Assembly (NCBI RefSeq): GCF_003350535.1
Contig: NZ_QQBB01000001.1
Span: 1 to 64,000, forward strand
Origin: Microvirga subterranea
Lineage (GTDB): Bacteria; Pseudomonadota; Alphaproteobacteria; Rhizobiales; Beijerinckiaceae
DNA length: 64,000 bases
Direction: 5' to 3'
Below, piece after piece: positions 1-10,382 of the stretch. Position numbers and translations under genes: made by a program. Position 1 is the stretch's first letter; each line of letters opens with the position of its first letter. The notes under the pieces are model-generated. The model did no database searches. It was not told the DNA's origin and worked only from the letters and a program-made list of their open reading frames with translations.

Positions 1-3000
1 GTGCCCTGGTTGCGGCCTTCGTAGACCCGGTCGGCGCGGTCGTCGACGTCGTAGGTGTCGTTGCCGCGTCCGCCCCACATGTGGTCGGCGCCGGCGCCGC
101 CGTCGAGGCGGTCGTGGCCGTCATGGCCCCACAGCCGGTCGGAACCGTCCCCGCCGACGAGGCGGTCGTTGCCTTTCTCGCCGTAGAGGCGGTCATGGCC
201 GTCGCCGCCCGCGAGCCGGTCGTGGCCGCGCCCGCCGCGCAGCGCCAGGTCCTGCGGCGCCACCGGAGCGGCCGGACCCGGCTGCTCCGCCACTGGCGGA
301 GTGACAACAGGAGGCTGCTCCGCCGGCGGCTGGGTCACGGGCGGCTGCGCCGGGTTCGAGGTCTCCTCACTCACCACGATCGTCACCCGCCCCTCGTCGT
401 GGCCGCCATTGCCGTCCTCGACCCGGTAGGTGAAGGAGGCGGTGCCGGTGAAGCCGGCCCTTGGCGTGAAGGTGAGCGTGCCGTCGTCGTTCAGCACCAC
501 TTCCCCATGCTCGTCCTCGTCGACCGCGACCACGCACAGCGCATCGCCATCCGGGTCGCTGTCGTTGGCGAGCAGATCCGCCACGGTGAGGTTGAGCACC
601 CCGCCCTTCTTGAGGGTGAAGGTGTCATCACCGGCGACCGGCCGGCCTGACGGCGAATGGTGCATGTCATCGTCGTCCGCGCATTCGCGGATCATCGGCT
701 CCTGCGCCTCCTCACAGCGGTAGGTGATGGAGTGGGTGTCGCTCGCGAGGGTGATCGTGCCGTTGGCGTTGACCGTCCGGGTGTAGTCCCCGACCGTCCT
801 GCCCGGCGCCAGCTCGACCACGTCCTGCTGACGCAGGGTGCCCACAATGGTGTCGTGGCCGCCATTGGAGCGGAACACGATGCGGTGAGCCGATTGCAGG
901 GCCGAGATGTCGACCGTGTCGTCGCCCCCGTCCCCGTTGACGGTGATCGTGTTGAAGTTCAGACTCGTTGGGTTGAAATTGCCCACAGCCTGCACCGTGT
1001 CGGCCCCGCCGCTGGTGTTGATGGTGATCTCCTCGATGTTGTCGAGCTCGGCAATGACCGTGCCGTTGCGGGTGATCACGATCTCCGTATCCGGCCTAAG
1101 CCCGGCCGCGAGTGCCGCCGGGACGGAGGCTCGAGCGTAGACGACGAAGGTCTCGGCCGCGTTGCTGCCGGTGACGACGAAGCGGTCAAGGTTGCCGGCG
1201 CCGCCGTCGACATAGTCGCGGCCGTCGTTGGCGATCTCGAAGCCGAGGAAGGTCGTGACCCCCCAGGTGACGGTGTCGTTGCCAGCACCTGCAAAGATCA
1301 GGTCGTCGCCTCGGCCACCCGCCAGGGTGGTATTGCCTCCGTCGCCGATCAAGATGTTATCGCCGTTGTTGCCTTCAAGAGTCCCGGTGGTGTCGCGGTT
1401 GATCGTCACGGTAGCAGTGTCGGTCGCATTCGCCGCGCCGGATCCATCATTGGCCGTGTAGGTGAAGGTCCCGCCGCCCGTTGCATTGTCTGTGACGGTT
1501 ACCGAACCTGGGTTGGTCGCCAACGAGACACTCGTGAGTCCGCTGTTGTTGGGCAGTGCGACAGCCGTAATATCAAGCGGGCTGCCATCGGCATCGGTGT
1601 CGTTGGCGAGCAACACCCATTCCGGAAGAATGAACGGTGTCGTCGTATAGTTGGTGAACACACTATCGTTGTTCGCCGACGGGGCGTCATTGACAGCCGC
1701 GACGTTGACGATTGTCGTAGCGATGTTGCTGTTCAAGAAGCCGTCGTTGACGCTGACCTGGACAATGCGGTCCTGAACGTCGGGCTGTTGCGACGTGTTC
1801 CTGAACGATACGGACTGGATAGCTGCTTGGTAGGCCGCCAGAGAAGCTGCTCCGGTCAAGGTGACGATGATCTGGCCCGTCACAGAGGTATCGATCACCC
1901 GGGTGATCCCAGCAGGCAGCGTGCCGACAAGGAGTTCATCACCCGCCTTGGCGTTCGTCAGCACGATCCGGGCCGAACTCAGCTGGGCCGTGTCGTCGGT
2001 GATGCCGGGATTGGACGCAATTGCGACCGGAGCACCGTCCTCTGTGAAGGTCGTCTCGTGGTTCACCGTCGGCGCTGCCGCAGGCTTTGTGAAGCTGACG
2101 GCAACGTCGTCAATGTTGACGAACTCATTGAACCCCATCGCTGTGGTCACGAAGCGAACGGTAGCGTTGGCTGTGAACGGGCCGGTAAGATCGATGCTCC
2201 GGTTGGCGTTGCCGGTGACCCCTGTGATCGTATCGACCAGGGTAAAGGTGATCCCGTCCGCCGAGAAGAAGACGGTGACCTGCTCGCCCGGATCAAGTCC
2301 CTGCTCGCTGACGGAATAGCTCAATCGCGCCGTAGTCGCTCCGGCAAGGTCAAGGCTACGTTGGATGCTGGCCCCGTCGCCGCCATTCTCACCAAGCCGC
2401 AGGTCGCCACCGGTGATCCGAATCGCACCCGAAGTCGCTGGATTTGCGGTGGGATCGCTCGTTTCTTGCCAACTCGTGGTCCATGGGGTCGAACCATTCG
2501 AGTTCGCATAGCTAGACTGATTGAATTGATCGCCATAGCTCCCTGCATCGAACGCATGCAGCGTCAGCTTCGGCGGAGACAAGGCGATCTCGCCGTCCGC
2601 GAACCGGATCTTTTCGATGTTGAACAGCTTGTCGACCCCGTCGGAAACCAAGCCGGCCGTCACCGTGTCGTGTGAGATCCGGATCGAACCGTCCGCATTC
2701 TGCGAGATGGTGTAGTTCGCCCGGACATCGCCATACACCGCGATGTCGGTGTCTCCCACGCCATCGTCCGCAACGATCTCGCGGACGATCGAGAGCTGGC
2801 CGGGATTGAGGGTGCGATCCAGCATCAGTGCGTCGAGCGTCCTGCCGCCGAACTGCGCGGCAGCGTTCGGGACAGGCGCTCCGTCCTTGTAATCGGCTTC
2901 ACGATAGACCTTCTGGGCCATTCCGTCGGCGGTATAGGTCTCGTTCCCGACCGTGATGCGGATACGGACGTTCAGCCAGCGGTCGCCGTCGATCAGATCG

Positions 3001-6000
3001 TTTCCGCCGCGCCCCTGGATGACGTCGCTTCCGCCGCCGCCAAGCAGGATGTTCCCGTCGTCGAAGGCGACGACCTTCTCGAGGTCGCCGGTCGCCGGCG
3101 CTGCCGCAACCCAATCCCCGAGGAGAGCACGCAGGCCAGTGACCCTGTCGACGCCGGCCTGGGACAGCTCGTTGTTGGTGAAGACGGTCTCGACCGCATC
3201 GCCGTTCGCTCCCGGAGGAGGCGTCTCCGCATTCTGATCGCCGCGATTGTCGCCCCTCAGGATGTCGTTGTTCTTCCAGCCCGACAGGGCCTCGACCTGA
3301 TCGAAGCGGTCCCGGAGGATGTCCTGCTCGACCGTGGTGAAGATCGGCGTCAGGAGATCGGAGTCCGCCGCCTCCTGGTTCCCCTTGTGGATCGCCCAGT
3401 CGTAGCCGAACATGCCTTCGTTGCGCATGACGCTCTCGCCCTGAACCATGATGTCGTCGCCTGATTCGGCATCGAAATCATGCTCGTTCTGACCGGCGAA
3501 CATCACGTCGTGCCCGATGATCGTCGAGTTGAAGTTCAGCTCCGAGTTGTCTCCGGCCGTGGTGTCGAAGCCGTTTCCGGCCTCAATCCAGTCGTCGCCC
3601 TCGTTGCCGAGCAGGAAATCGCCGCCGTCGCCACCAAGGATGAAGTCGTTGCCGGTGCCGCCAAAGGCCTCTTTGCCGTCCGGTCCGGTGATGATGAAGT
3701 CCTGCCCCTCGTTGCCGAAGACCAACGCCAGACCGCTGCCGGCGTGAATGACATCGTTGCCCTCCTCGCCGTGGAGCATATCGACTTCACCGATATCCGT
3801 GCCGGAATTGGTGATGATGTCATCACCCTTGCCGCCGTGGATCCGGTCGACGCCGTAGCCGGCCTCGATCCGGTCGTTGCCGTCGCGGCCCCAGACCGAG
3901 TCGTCGCCTCCGCCCGCGATGATGGTGTCGTCGCCATTGGTTCCCTGGATCAGCACATGGTCGTTGGTGTTGACCCGGATATATCTGGCAATTGCAATCG
4001 GGTTGTCCTCCGGATTGATCAGGTTGCCGTTAGCATCCCGCCGTTCGACCATCGGGGAGACCGCCTGCAGCCAAGGATCGTCCTGGATCGGATCCTCATA
4101 GCCGAACCTGTTCTGCTGAGCATGGTCCATGTACAGAATGTGATCCGGAGTGGAGAAGATGTCGCCAGCCACTGCATAGCCTGTCTCGGCAAGGTCGGTA
4201 TTGTTCAACACCATCTTGGCGAAGGAATTGTTCTCCAGCTCGTTGAGGAAGTTGAGGCCCTGGACGCGGGACAGGTAGTAGAACCGGTCTGCGTTCTGCA
4301 GGTTTTCCAGCTGCAATTCGAAGATGAACGAGAAGGTCGAGCCCAGCATCCCGCCGAAGGCCATCTTCTTCTCAGCCATGCCGCCGACCCAGAGGTCGAT
4401 GTCCTCGAGACCGCCGAGCTTGCCGCCTGCATAAGCGCCGGTGGCGTTGAGGAAGTCCAGCCGGTCCGACGGAGCACCTTCACCACCGAAGACGAGCTTC
4501 CAGGCCGCCTCACGCTTCGCCTCCAGCGAGCTCGCCGAGGTGATCGTGGAATGGGTGCCATAGGCGGCAATGAAGTTCACGATCGAGGCCGGGTTCTTCA
4601 GATTGAGCGCGAAGTCCGTCCAGCTCGTATAGGGGTCGAGCTGCGAGTCGCCGTTCGCGATCTCCTTGAACTGCCTGCGCGCCTCGTTCAGCGGTGGAAT
4701 TCCCGTATCGCGGCCGCGGGCAATGTTGAGCGCCGCGAGGTCGAGCGGAATACCGAGAAGCTGATTGCGGAGCACGTCTGTAACGAACTCGTCGATCTCA
4801 TTGCCGATCTGGTTGGTCATGCCGCGGACGATCGCGCCGGCGGCGGCCGCATGGTCCAGGCCGTCGGCCCCGAATGCCAGCGGATTCAGGAACGCCTGGA
4901 ACAGATCCATGCTGGCGTCGGAACCGTCCGCGTTGGTCGCGGCTACCTCCTCCCGAAGCATCGAATGGCCGAAGCGGTAGACCACGTGGGCGAATTCGGC
5001 GAAGATCGCCGGATTGATGTCCATCGACGGATTGAACACGAATGCGTCGACATCCGGCTGGATCTTGCGGGCGAACTCCTCGAAGACCAGGTGCTGATAC
5101 TGCATCTCGGTCGTAAAACGTGCCGCCTGGAACAGGCGCTCGCCATCCCAAGCAAGGGTGCTTGCAAAGGCCTTGACCGCCGCGGCATTGGTAGGATCCG
5201 GCAGCTGCGCGCCTGCAGGGAGATCGACGAGGAGCCACTCGTTAAGGAAGGACAGATCACCCGACTCGATCGCCCGGGCCTTCACCTGGTCGACCATGTG
5301 GTTGTGCTCGGAGTGGAAGATGTGGTGGACGGCCGTGAGACCGATGTTCTCGTTGCCACGCCCGTCGCCGGTGATGTAGTGCGCGTCCAGCAGCTCGTTG
5401 TCGTACGCCGTCTGGCTTCCGCGTTCGTTGACTGGTCCGGCGCTGCCGTCAGCATTCTTGTAACCGACAGCAGTGTCGCTATCCTGCTGGAGAATGCCAC
5501 CCACGACCACCGGGGCGGCGGCATGTGCAATGTCGTCAAGGAAGGCGTGGCCTGTGCGGATCGCGTTCGTGGTCGAGATTGGCGCGAGAGGATTGCCCTC
5601 TACGAAGACGTCGTCTCCACCTCCGAACTTGCCGTCGGCACCAAGGGAGGTGACCATTTGCGGATAACCGTTCGGACCGCGCACGAACTCGCCGTACTCG
5701 TCCATGACGAACAGCGGGATGTTCGTCACGTCGGCATCGGTCAGGTCGATGCCAAGCTTCGTGCGAGCCTGCTCCTTCACGTCAGCCCAGGTGGCAAGAC
5801 CCTTGTCGCCCTCGAGCAATCGTCCGGTTGCGAGCGGCTTGCCGTCGACCATGGCATACTCGCGCATGAAGAGCTGTTTTGACGAGTGTGAGCTGTAAGT
5901 CTGGTTCTGGTCGACCCAGGGGGTCGTCAGGTTATTCGGGTTGGCCGGGGCGCGAGTGAGCACCATGAAGTTGGTGTGAGGGCTGTTCGGATTGTACAGC

Positions 6001-6755
6001 GGGTCGTCAGGCTGGAGCGGAATGTAGATCGTGCCGTTGCCGCCCTTGGGCACGAGATCAAGGCCGTGGTCGAAGAACTGGCCGAAGAGGGTGAACCAGC
6101 CGTTGTACTGGGCTGACAAGCCCTCGTCCGGTGACACGTTGGGAATCACCACACTGCCGTTTTCCACAACGACACCGTGCTTGACCAAAGCTGCATCCAA
6201 AATCGCCTTAGCTGCCGCGACGTCGGATCCAGTGGCGGAATCGAGTGCCGCCTTGGCCGCCCTGATCTCGTTCAAGGCCGGCATCAATGCCGCACCCGTA
6301 ACACCAGCATAGGTCAGTGCTGCATAGATGGCCGCAGGATTATCGAGCGTCTGATCAACGATGAGATTGGAGACGAGGCGCGGATCGGCGTCGACGACGC
6401 TGCCGAGAGTACCGTAGTTGTTGTTGTTTAGCGGAACAGGGTTTTGCGGAGTGCCGAAGACGATCTGGTCGTCGCCTTCGTTGCGCCAATAAGGGTCCGT
6501 GATTTGGGGAAACGGCGTGTCCGATGCACCCCACTCTTCGCGGCCGGCCACAAGATTGTTGTAGCTGCCATCGACGGTGCGCAGGCCATAAGGTGAGAGC
6601 GGCGTGCTGATCGCGAGGGGCGCATTGGGGTCGTTTGTGATGTTGCCCTGCGCGTCGACGCGGATTTCCGTAAGCGGCGTACCGGCCGAATGTGCTTCGG
6701 CGATCTTGATCTGCTTGAGAATGAACTCGAGATCGTGCCTGACGAGATTGACCAT
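1..6755 (-). CDS. Giant secreted animal-type haem peroxidase with RTX repeats (C-terminus beyond window)
   Basis: An open frame without a stop runs from ATG at 6755, behind a GGAGG-like ribosome site, to the left edge: at least 2251 residues. Residues about 200-830 resemble the animal haem peroxidase family, with a candidate distal histidine (FGQFFDHGLD, H230) and proximal histidine (YRFGHSM, H597). RTX nonapeptides of the GGxGxD type follow at about 930-1050, again near 1250 and 1800, and in the last 80 visible residues. Cadherin-like or tandem-95-type modules (for example LLANDSDPDGD) lie between, with a proline-rich linker near positions 250-360. There is no N-terminal signal peptide, as expected for type I secretion with an uncleaved C-terminal signal. 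Probable role: calcium-loaded extracellular peroxidase. Its secretion ABC/MFP genes are not in the window. The substrate is unknown. Confidence 0.9.
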   Translation of the reverse strand, partial: MVNLVRHDLEFILKQIKIAEAHSAGTPLTEIRVDAQGNITNDPNAPLAISTPLSPYGLRTVDGSYNNLVAGREEWGASDTPFPQITDPYWRNEGDDQIVFGTPQNPVPLNNNNYGTLGSVVDADPRLVSNLIVDQTLDNPAAIYAALTYAGVTGAALMPALNEIRAAKAALDSATGSDVAAAKAILDAALVKHGVVVENGSVVIPNVSPDEGLSAQYNGWFTLFGQFFDHGLDLVPKGGNGTIYIPLQPDDPLYNPNSPHTNFMVLTRAPANPNNLTTPWVDQNQTYSSHSSKQLFMREYAMVDGKPLATGRLLEGDKGLATWADVKEQARTKLGIDLTDADVTNIPLFVMDEYGEFVRGPNGYPQMVTSLGADGKFGGGDDVFVEGNPLAPISTTNAIRTGHAFLDDIAHAAAPVVVGGILQQDSDTAVGYKNADGSAGPVNERGSQTAYDNELLDAHYITGDGRGNENIGLTAVHHIFHSEHNHMVDQVKARAIESGDLSFLNEWLLVDLPAGAQLPDPTNAAAVKAFASTLAWDGERLFQAARFTTEMQYQHLVFEEFARKIQPDVDAFVFNPSMDINPAIFAEFAHVVYRFGHSMLREEVAATNADGSDASMDLFQAFLNPLAFGADGLDHAAAAGAIVRGMTNQIGNEIDEFVTDVLRNQLLGIPLDLAALNIARGRDTGIPPLNEARRQFKEIANGDSQLDPYTSWTDFALNLKNPASIVNFIAAYGTHSTITSASSLEAKREAAWKLVFGGEGAPSDRLDFLNATGAYAGGKLGGLEDIDLWVGGMAEKKMAFGGMLGSTFSFIFELQLENLQNADRFYYLSRVQGLNFLNELENNSFAKMVLNNTDLAETGYAVAGDIFSTPDHILYMDHAQQNRFGYEDPIQDDPWLQAVSPMVERRDANGNLINPEDNPIAIARYIRVNTNDHVLIQGTNGDDTIIAGGGDDSVWGRDGNDRIEAGYGVDRIHGGKGDDIITNSGTDIGEVDMLHGEEGNDVIHAGSGLALVFGNEGQDFIITGPDGKEAFGGTGNDFILGGDGGDFLLGNEGDDWIEAGNGFDTTAGDNSELNFNSTIIGHDVMFAGQNEHDFDAESGDDIMVQGESVMRNEGMFGYDWAIHKGNQEAADSDLLTPIFTTVEQDILRDRFDQVEALSGWKNNDILRGDNRGDQNAETPPPGANGDAVETVFTNNELSQAGVDRVTGLRALLGDWVAAAPATGDLEKVVAFDDGNILLGGGGSDVIQGRGGNDLIDGDRWLNVRIRITVGNETYTADGMAQKVYREADYKDGAPVPNAAAQFGGRTLDALMLDRTLNPGQLSIVREIVADDGVGDTDIAVYGDVRANYTISQNADGSIRISHDTVTAGLVSDGVDKLFNIEKIRFADGEIALSPPKLTLHAFDAGSYGDQFNQSSYANSNGSTPWTTSWQETSDPTANPATSGAIRITGGDLRLGENGGDGASIQRSLDLAGATTARLSYSVSEQGLDPGEQVTVFFSADGITFTLVDTITGVTGNANRSIDLTGPFTANATVRFVTTAMGFNEFVNIDDVAVSFTKPAAAPTVNHETTFTEDGAPVAIASNPGITDDTAQLSSARIVLTNAKAGDELLVGTLPAGITRVIDTSVTGQIIVTLTGAASLAAYQAAIQSVSFRNTSQQPDVQDRIVQVSVNDGFLNSNIATTIVNVAAVNDAPSANNDSVFTNYTTTPFILPEWVLLANDTDADGSPLDITAVALPNNSGLTSVSLATNPGSVTVTDNATGGGTFTYTANDGSGAANATDTATVTINRDTTGTLEGNNGDNILIGDGGNTTLAGGRGDDLIFAGAGNDTVTWGVTTFLGFEIANDGRDYVDGGAGNLDRFVVTGSNAAETFVVYARASVPAALAAGLRPDTEIVITRNGTVIAELDNIEEITINTSGGADTVQAVGNFNPTSLNFNTITVNGDGGDDTVDISALQSAHRIVFRSNGGHDTIVGTLRQQDVVELAPGRTVGDYTRTVNANGTITLASDTHSITYRCEEAQEPMIRECADDDDMHHSPSGRPVAGDDTFTLKKGGVLNLTVADLLANDSDPDGDALCVVAVDEDEHGEVVLNDDGTLTFTPRAGFTGTASFTYRVEDGNGGHDEGRVTIVVSEETSNPAQPPVTQPPAEQPPVVTPPVAEQPGPAAPVAPQDLALRGGRGHDRLAGGDGHDRLYGEKGNDRLVGGDGSDRLWGHDGHDRLDGGAGADHMWGGRGNDTYDVDDRADRVYEGRNQG

Positions 6756-7475
6756 TGCTTGCCTCCTGCCCTTGTTTTCGTCGCAATCCTGACGATGCCT
6801 GGACACATGTTGGGCAAATCGGCGGTCTGAGCGCCATACGGTCTGAAGCCTTGGACAGGTTGGACCGATGGCTCGGCCCAATGGGACGAAAGGCAGGAGG
6901 CAGGCCGGACCTTGGTCGGAGTTAACAGGGCTGTTTTTCTCGGGAACCCTTGTGCCGTACAGAAATGAAACGGTGCCAACTTAAGCCGGCAGACCTTCCG
7001 GTCGGCTCGGAAAGGTTCTTTGAGTTGGGCGCCGGAACTACAACCACTTGGCGTTACCCCCATGGAGGTAGCTTGGATCGCACGAAGATCGGCACCTGTT
7101 TAACTATCTGATAGACCTATTTTTTCCGAGATGTGACTTGGCCTGCGAAGCTCGCAGTGACAGGAATACGGTCTTGGGCAGCGTTGACGAACTTCTTATC
7201 TCAATTCAGAGTTACTTAAGGTCTTAACGCATGTGCCCAATGATCTTGATGTCCTGCAAGGTCGTGTATTCAAAAAGCTTAACTATAATGGAAGGCCGCC
7301 CGCACGCCGCGTTAGTGTCGATGCAAAGCGCATTTTATCCAAGCTTTAGAATCCTCGATCCAACAACAGAATGGATATGAGATATCGTTTCACAGCTAAT
7401 ACTTAATCATTACTTAATTATGTCGACAAAAAGGCTGAAATGCGGTAGACCTCTCACCAGCAAAGGTCCTGCGGC
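6756..7475. other. 720-bp intergenic region between divergent peroxidase and kinase genes
   Basis: No convincing gene was found here. The part from about 7080 to 7440 is clearly more AT-rich than the flanking genes and must hold the divergent promoters for the peroxidase gene (leftward) and the two-component genes (rightward). A short tandem repeat is listed separately. A 211-codon frame overlapping the peroxidase start has no protein-like composition and was not accepted. Confidence 0.5.
7400..7418. repeat. Tandem TACTTAAT repeat upstream of the sensor kinase
   Basis: TACTTAAT occurs twice with an 11-bp period, about 60 bp before the kinase start, inside an AT-rich stretch. One helical turn between the copies would suit a regulator that binds direct repeats, for example the response regulator itself. 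That role is inference from position and spacing only. Confidence 0.35.
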
Positions 7476-8897
7476 GTGCATGCTCTCCAGAATATCAGCA
7501 TCGATCTCGAACCCGAGGGGTTCCACTGGCTGAGACACAATCTCGCCCGCCAGTTCATCCTCGTGGCGTTTGGGGTTCTTCTGGTCGGCATGTTCACGCT
7601 GGGCACATGGGTTACCCGGAGGATCGAGACCGGCGTCGCGGAAACAAGCGCTGCCTCGGCGGCCCTCTACATCAACAGCCTCCTGGCCCCTCATCTCCAA
7701 GATCTCGCCAGCCGCGACTCTCTTTCCGAAACGAGCGCGGAGGCCCTGAATGGCGCCATCGAGAGCATCGTTGCCAAGATGGATGTCGCCTCGGTCAAGA
7801 TCTGGAATGATGACGGGTTCGTGATCTACAGCACCGATCGAAGCATCATCGGCAAGACCTTTCCGCTTACACCAGAGCTGAAGCGCGCATGGGGCGGTGC
7901 AATTGCCGCCGAATTCGCCAACAGCTCCCACGACGAGGCGTCTGCGCGAGACATTGACGCCGACACGCCTCTGCTGGAGGTCTATGTTCCCGTTCGGGAT
8001 GCCAAGAGCGGCAAGGTGATCGCAGTCCTTGAGTTCTACGACTTCGCCGAGGAGATCGAATCGCAACTTTCGAAAGCGGAGTGGCACAGCTGGGCCATGA
8101 CTGCCTTGGTGACGATCGCCATGATGACGGCTCTCTTCTCCATCGTCGCCAACGGCAGCCGGACGATTGATGAGCAGCGTGTGTCCCTGACCCACCGCGT
8201 GGCCCAACTCTCTGAACTCCTGAAACAGAACGAGGCTCTTCGTTCACGGGTGGAGCGGGCAGCTCGAAATGCCACAGAGGATAATGAGAAGTTCATTCGC
8301 AGGCTCGGCTACGATCTTCATGACGGTCCGGCGCAGCTGATCGGCCTCGCCCTACTCCGTCTCGATGCCCTGAACCTGTCTGGTCACGACGGCGACAACC
8401 TGGCGACGATCCGCGGCGCCCTTTCCGATGCGCTGAGCGACATCCGCAACTTCTGCGCCGGCCTGCTCCTGCCCGAAGTTCACAACATGACGCTCACGGG
8501 CGCCCTGCTGCACATCATCAGGGATCATGAGCGCCGAACGCGCACCAAGGTATCGTGCACCATCGCGGACCTTCCTCCGGATGCGCCGCAGTTCATGAAG
8601 GTCTGCCTTTGCCGCTTCGTGCAGGAAGCCTTGAACAATGCGTTCCGTCACGCCGGTGGACAGGGCCAACAGGTCTCAGCCTGGTCGGACGGAGTTTCGA
8701 TCATGGTTGAAGTCGCCGACGAGGGGCCGGGAATGTCCTCGGACCCGTCCTATGAAGGCCGCATCCAACTGGGCCTGACGGGCCTTCGCGACCGCATCGA
8801 AAGCATCGGTGGAATCCTGAGTGTCGCAAGCAGGCCTGGCACCGGAACACGTCTTCTCGCAAGTTTGCCGCTGAATTCAGGGGAATCCAATGGATAA
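7476..8897 (+). CDS. Membrane sensor histidine kinase, NarL/DegS-type (HisKA_3)
   Basis: 473 residues. A transmembrane segment at about 26-46 and a second near 205-225 enclose a periplasmic sensor region of about 155 residues. A coiled-coil stretch leads to the HisKA_3 dimerisation box with the phospho-acceptor H282 in the motif LGYDLHDGPAQ. A HATPase_c domain follows (EALNNAFRHAGG as N box, DEGPGMS as G1 box, GLTGLRDR later). It should autophosphorylate and pass phosphate to the next gene's product, whose start overlaps this stop by 8 bp. The start is GTG with a weak ribosome site. An ATG 4 bp further is out of frame. The signal sensed cannot be read. The domain order is typical for the family. 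Confidence 0.88.
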   Translation: MHALQNISIDLEPEGFHWLRHNLARQFILVAFGVLLVGMFTLGTWVTRRIETGVAETSAASAALYINSLLAPHLQDLASRDSLSETSAEALNGAIESIVAKMDVASVKIWNDDGFVIYSTDRSIIGKTFPLTPELKRAWGGAIAAEFANSSHDEASARDIDADTPLLEVYVPVRDAKSGKVIAVLEFYDFAEEIESQLSKAEWHSWAMTALVTIAMMTALFSIVANGSRTIDEQRVSLTHRVAQLSELLKQNEALRSRVERAARNATEDNEKFIRRLGYDLHDGPAQLIGLALLRLDALNLSGHDGDNLATIRGALSDALSDIRNFCAGLLLPEVHNMTLTGALLHIIRDHERRTRTKVSCTIADLPPDAPQFMKVCLCRFVQEALNNAFRHAGGQGQQVSAWSDGVSIMVEVADEGPGMSSDPSYEGRIQLGLTGLRDRIESIGGILSVASRPGTGTRLLASLPLNSGESNG

Positions 8898-9558
8898 CAA
8901 AATTCGCGTCGGTGTGGTCGACGATCATCCCCTCTACAGGGACGGCGTCGTTTTTACCCTTGCGGCCCAACCGGACATCGAGGTTGTCGGCCAGGGTGCT
9001 TCAGCGGCCGATGCCGTTCGGATCGCTCAGGACCATAAGCCCGACGTCCTTGTGCTCGACATGACCATGCCCGGTGGTGGACTGAGCGCCATAGCGACGA
9101 TTGCCCAAAGCCACCCATCCGTCAGAACCCTGATGCTGACGGTCGTCGCCGATGAAGATCAGGTCTGCACGGCCCTCAAGCAGGGCGCCGGGGGCTATCT
9201 TCTCAAGGGAACCAGCGGCCCTGAACTCGTCCAGACGGTGCGACTGATCAGCCAAGGGGAGAACTACGTCTCCCCCAATCTTGCGGCTAAGCTCCTGATG
9301 CGCTCGGGCTCGGGGCCGGCGCGAGAGGAGAAACGCCCGGACCGCTTCTCCGGTTTGACCCCTCGAGAGGAGCAGATCCTCTCCATTCTCGTGGAGGGTC
9401 ACAGCAACAAGGAAATTGGCAACAAGCTCGACCTCAGCGAGAAGACTATCAAGCACCACCTGACTAACATCCTGCAGAAACTCCAAGTCCGGAACCGGGT
9501 GGAGGCAGCGCTGTTGGCCTCGGACAGAATGTCCCACCGGTCGCATACGGCCCGTTGA
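8890..9558 (+). CDS. NarL/FixJ-family response regulator
   Basis: 222 residues. The receiver domain has the acidic pair DD at 11-12 and the phospho-acceptor D57 in VLVLDMTMPG. A LuxR-type helix-turn-helix is at about 155-210 (LTPREEQIL, NKEIGNKLDLSEKTIKHH). It starts inside the end of the kinase gene behind a GGGGA ribosome site, so the pair is translationally coupled and is a cognate two-component system. Targets are not visible. The AT-rich region upstream of the kinase and the neighbouring RTX genes are candidates by proximity only. Confidence 0.92.
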   Translation: MDNKIRVGVVDDHPLYRDGVVFTLAAQPDIEVVGQGASAADAVRIAQDHKPDVLVLDMTMPGGGLSAIATIAQSHPSVRTLMLTVVADEDQVCTALKQGAGGYLLKGTSGPELVQTVRLISQGENYVSPNLAAKLLMRSGSGPAREEKRPDRFSGLTPREEQILSILVEGHSNKEIGNKLDLSEKTIKHHLTNILQKLQVRNRVEAALLASDRMSHRSHTAR

Positions 9559-9748
9559 TCGCACAGAACGGACCGATACCCTCCATGTCAAACGTCTGGC
9601 CTTCGTAACGAGACTGGCCGTATTGCTCCGGAAGCGTCGTGGGGAGACGCGGCATCCCCATGTCTGTCGCGGCGGAAAATTGTTGTCCCGCTCAGGAGAA
9701 AGTGGTTTGAGCGACGCTTCCGACCATTTGCACCGACCGGAGGCAATC

Positions 9749-10144
9749 GTGGCCAAAGCTATCCATTCCATGATCCGCGTGCTGGATGAACAGCGCTCGA
9801 CCGAATTCTACACGACGGCGTTCGGCCTCCAGGTCGCAGACCGCTTTCCCTTCGAGGGGTTCACGCTCGTCTACCTGCGCAATGCCGAGACCGATTTCGA
9901 GCTTGAACTCACCATCAACCACGGCCGCACGGAACCGTACCAGCTCGGCGACGGATATGGCCATATCGCCTTCTCGGTCGATGACGTGAATGCCGAACGA
10001 GAGAGATTGGAGGATCTCGGCCTTGCTCCAACTCCCGTGAAGACGCTGGAGCACGGGAGCAATCATCTTGCCACGTTCTTCTTTGTTCAGGACCCAGACG
10101 GCTACAAGATCGAAGTCTTGCAGCGGAACGGTCGGTACAAGTAG
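9749..10144 (+). CDS. gloA: Lactoylglutathione lyase (glyoxalase I)
   Basis: 131 residues, a normal length for bacterial glyoxalase I. It converts the methylglyoxal-glutathione hemithioacetal to S-lactoylglutathione in the cytoplasm. The four metal ligands are recognisable: H6 (IHSMIRV), E53 (ELELT), H72 (GHIAF) and E122 (YKIEVLQ). GTG at 9749 is chosen because a GGAGG ribosome site lies 6 bp before it and translation then begins right at the conserved HSMIRV strand. An in-frame extension upstream has no family likeness. It stands alone, unlinked by function to its neighbours. Confidence 0.92.
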   Translation: MAKAIHSMIRVLDEQRSTEFYTTAFGLQVADRFPFEGFTLVYLRNAETDFELELTINHGRTEPYQLGDGYGHIAFSVDDVNAERERLEDLGLAPTPVKTLEHGSNHLATFFFVQDPDGYKIEVLQRNGRYK

Positions 10145-10382
10145 CCGGAATCAACATTTACCGCGAAGCTAAAGGCCATTTGTTTAGAGCCAACGTCAAC
10201 CTTGAGTACGGCGAATTGCTTCGCCTGAGCCGTGTAATTGTGTCCCGATTGGCCCATATCATGCCCGATAGAGGCCATACTTGCACATTAGCGCTGGCTG
10301 CGTCCGCGCCGAAACCAGTACGGCAGCTGACGAAGCCATAAGACGATCTCCCTTCAAGGGGGAATTCAGCAAGGGGTCCTTC

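Noticed and set aside
1-250. Short repeated DNA units that might look like a CRISPR or satellite array
   Set aside because: They are degenerate 27-bp-type units encoding RTX nonapeptides within an open frame, without spacers.
657-2675. 672-codon plus-strand frame
   Set aside because: It mirrors, codon for codon, the minus-strand peroxidase/RTX gene. Its product has no recognisable domain, while the opposite strand reads as RTX and cadherin-like modules.
3480-5882. 800-codon plus-strand frame
   Set aside because: Antisense to the peroxidase domain and in the same codon phase. It is a GC-bias shadow.
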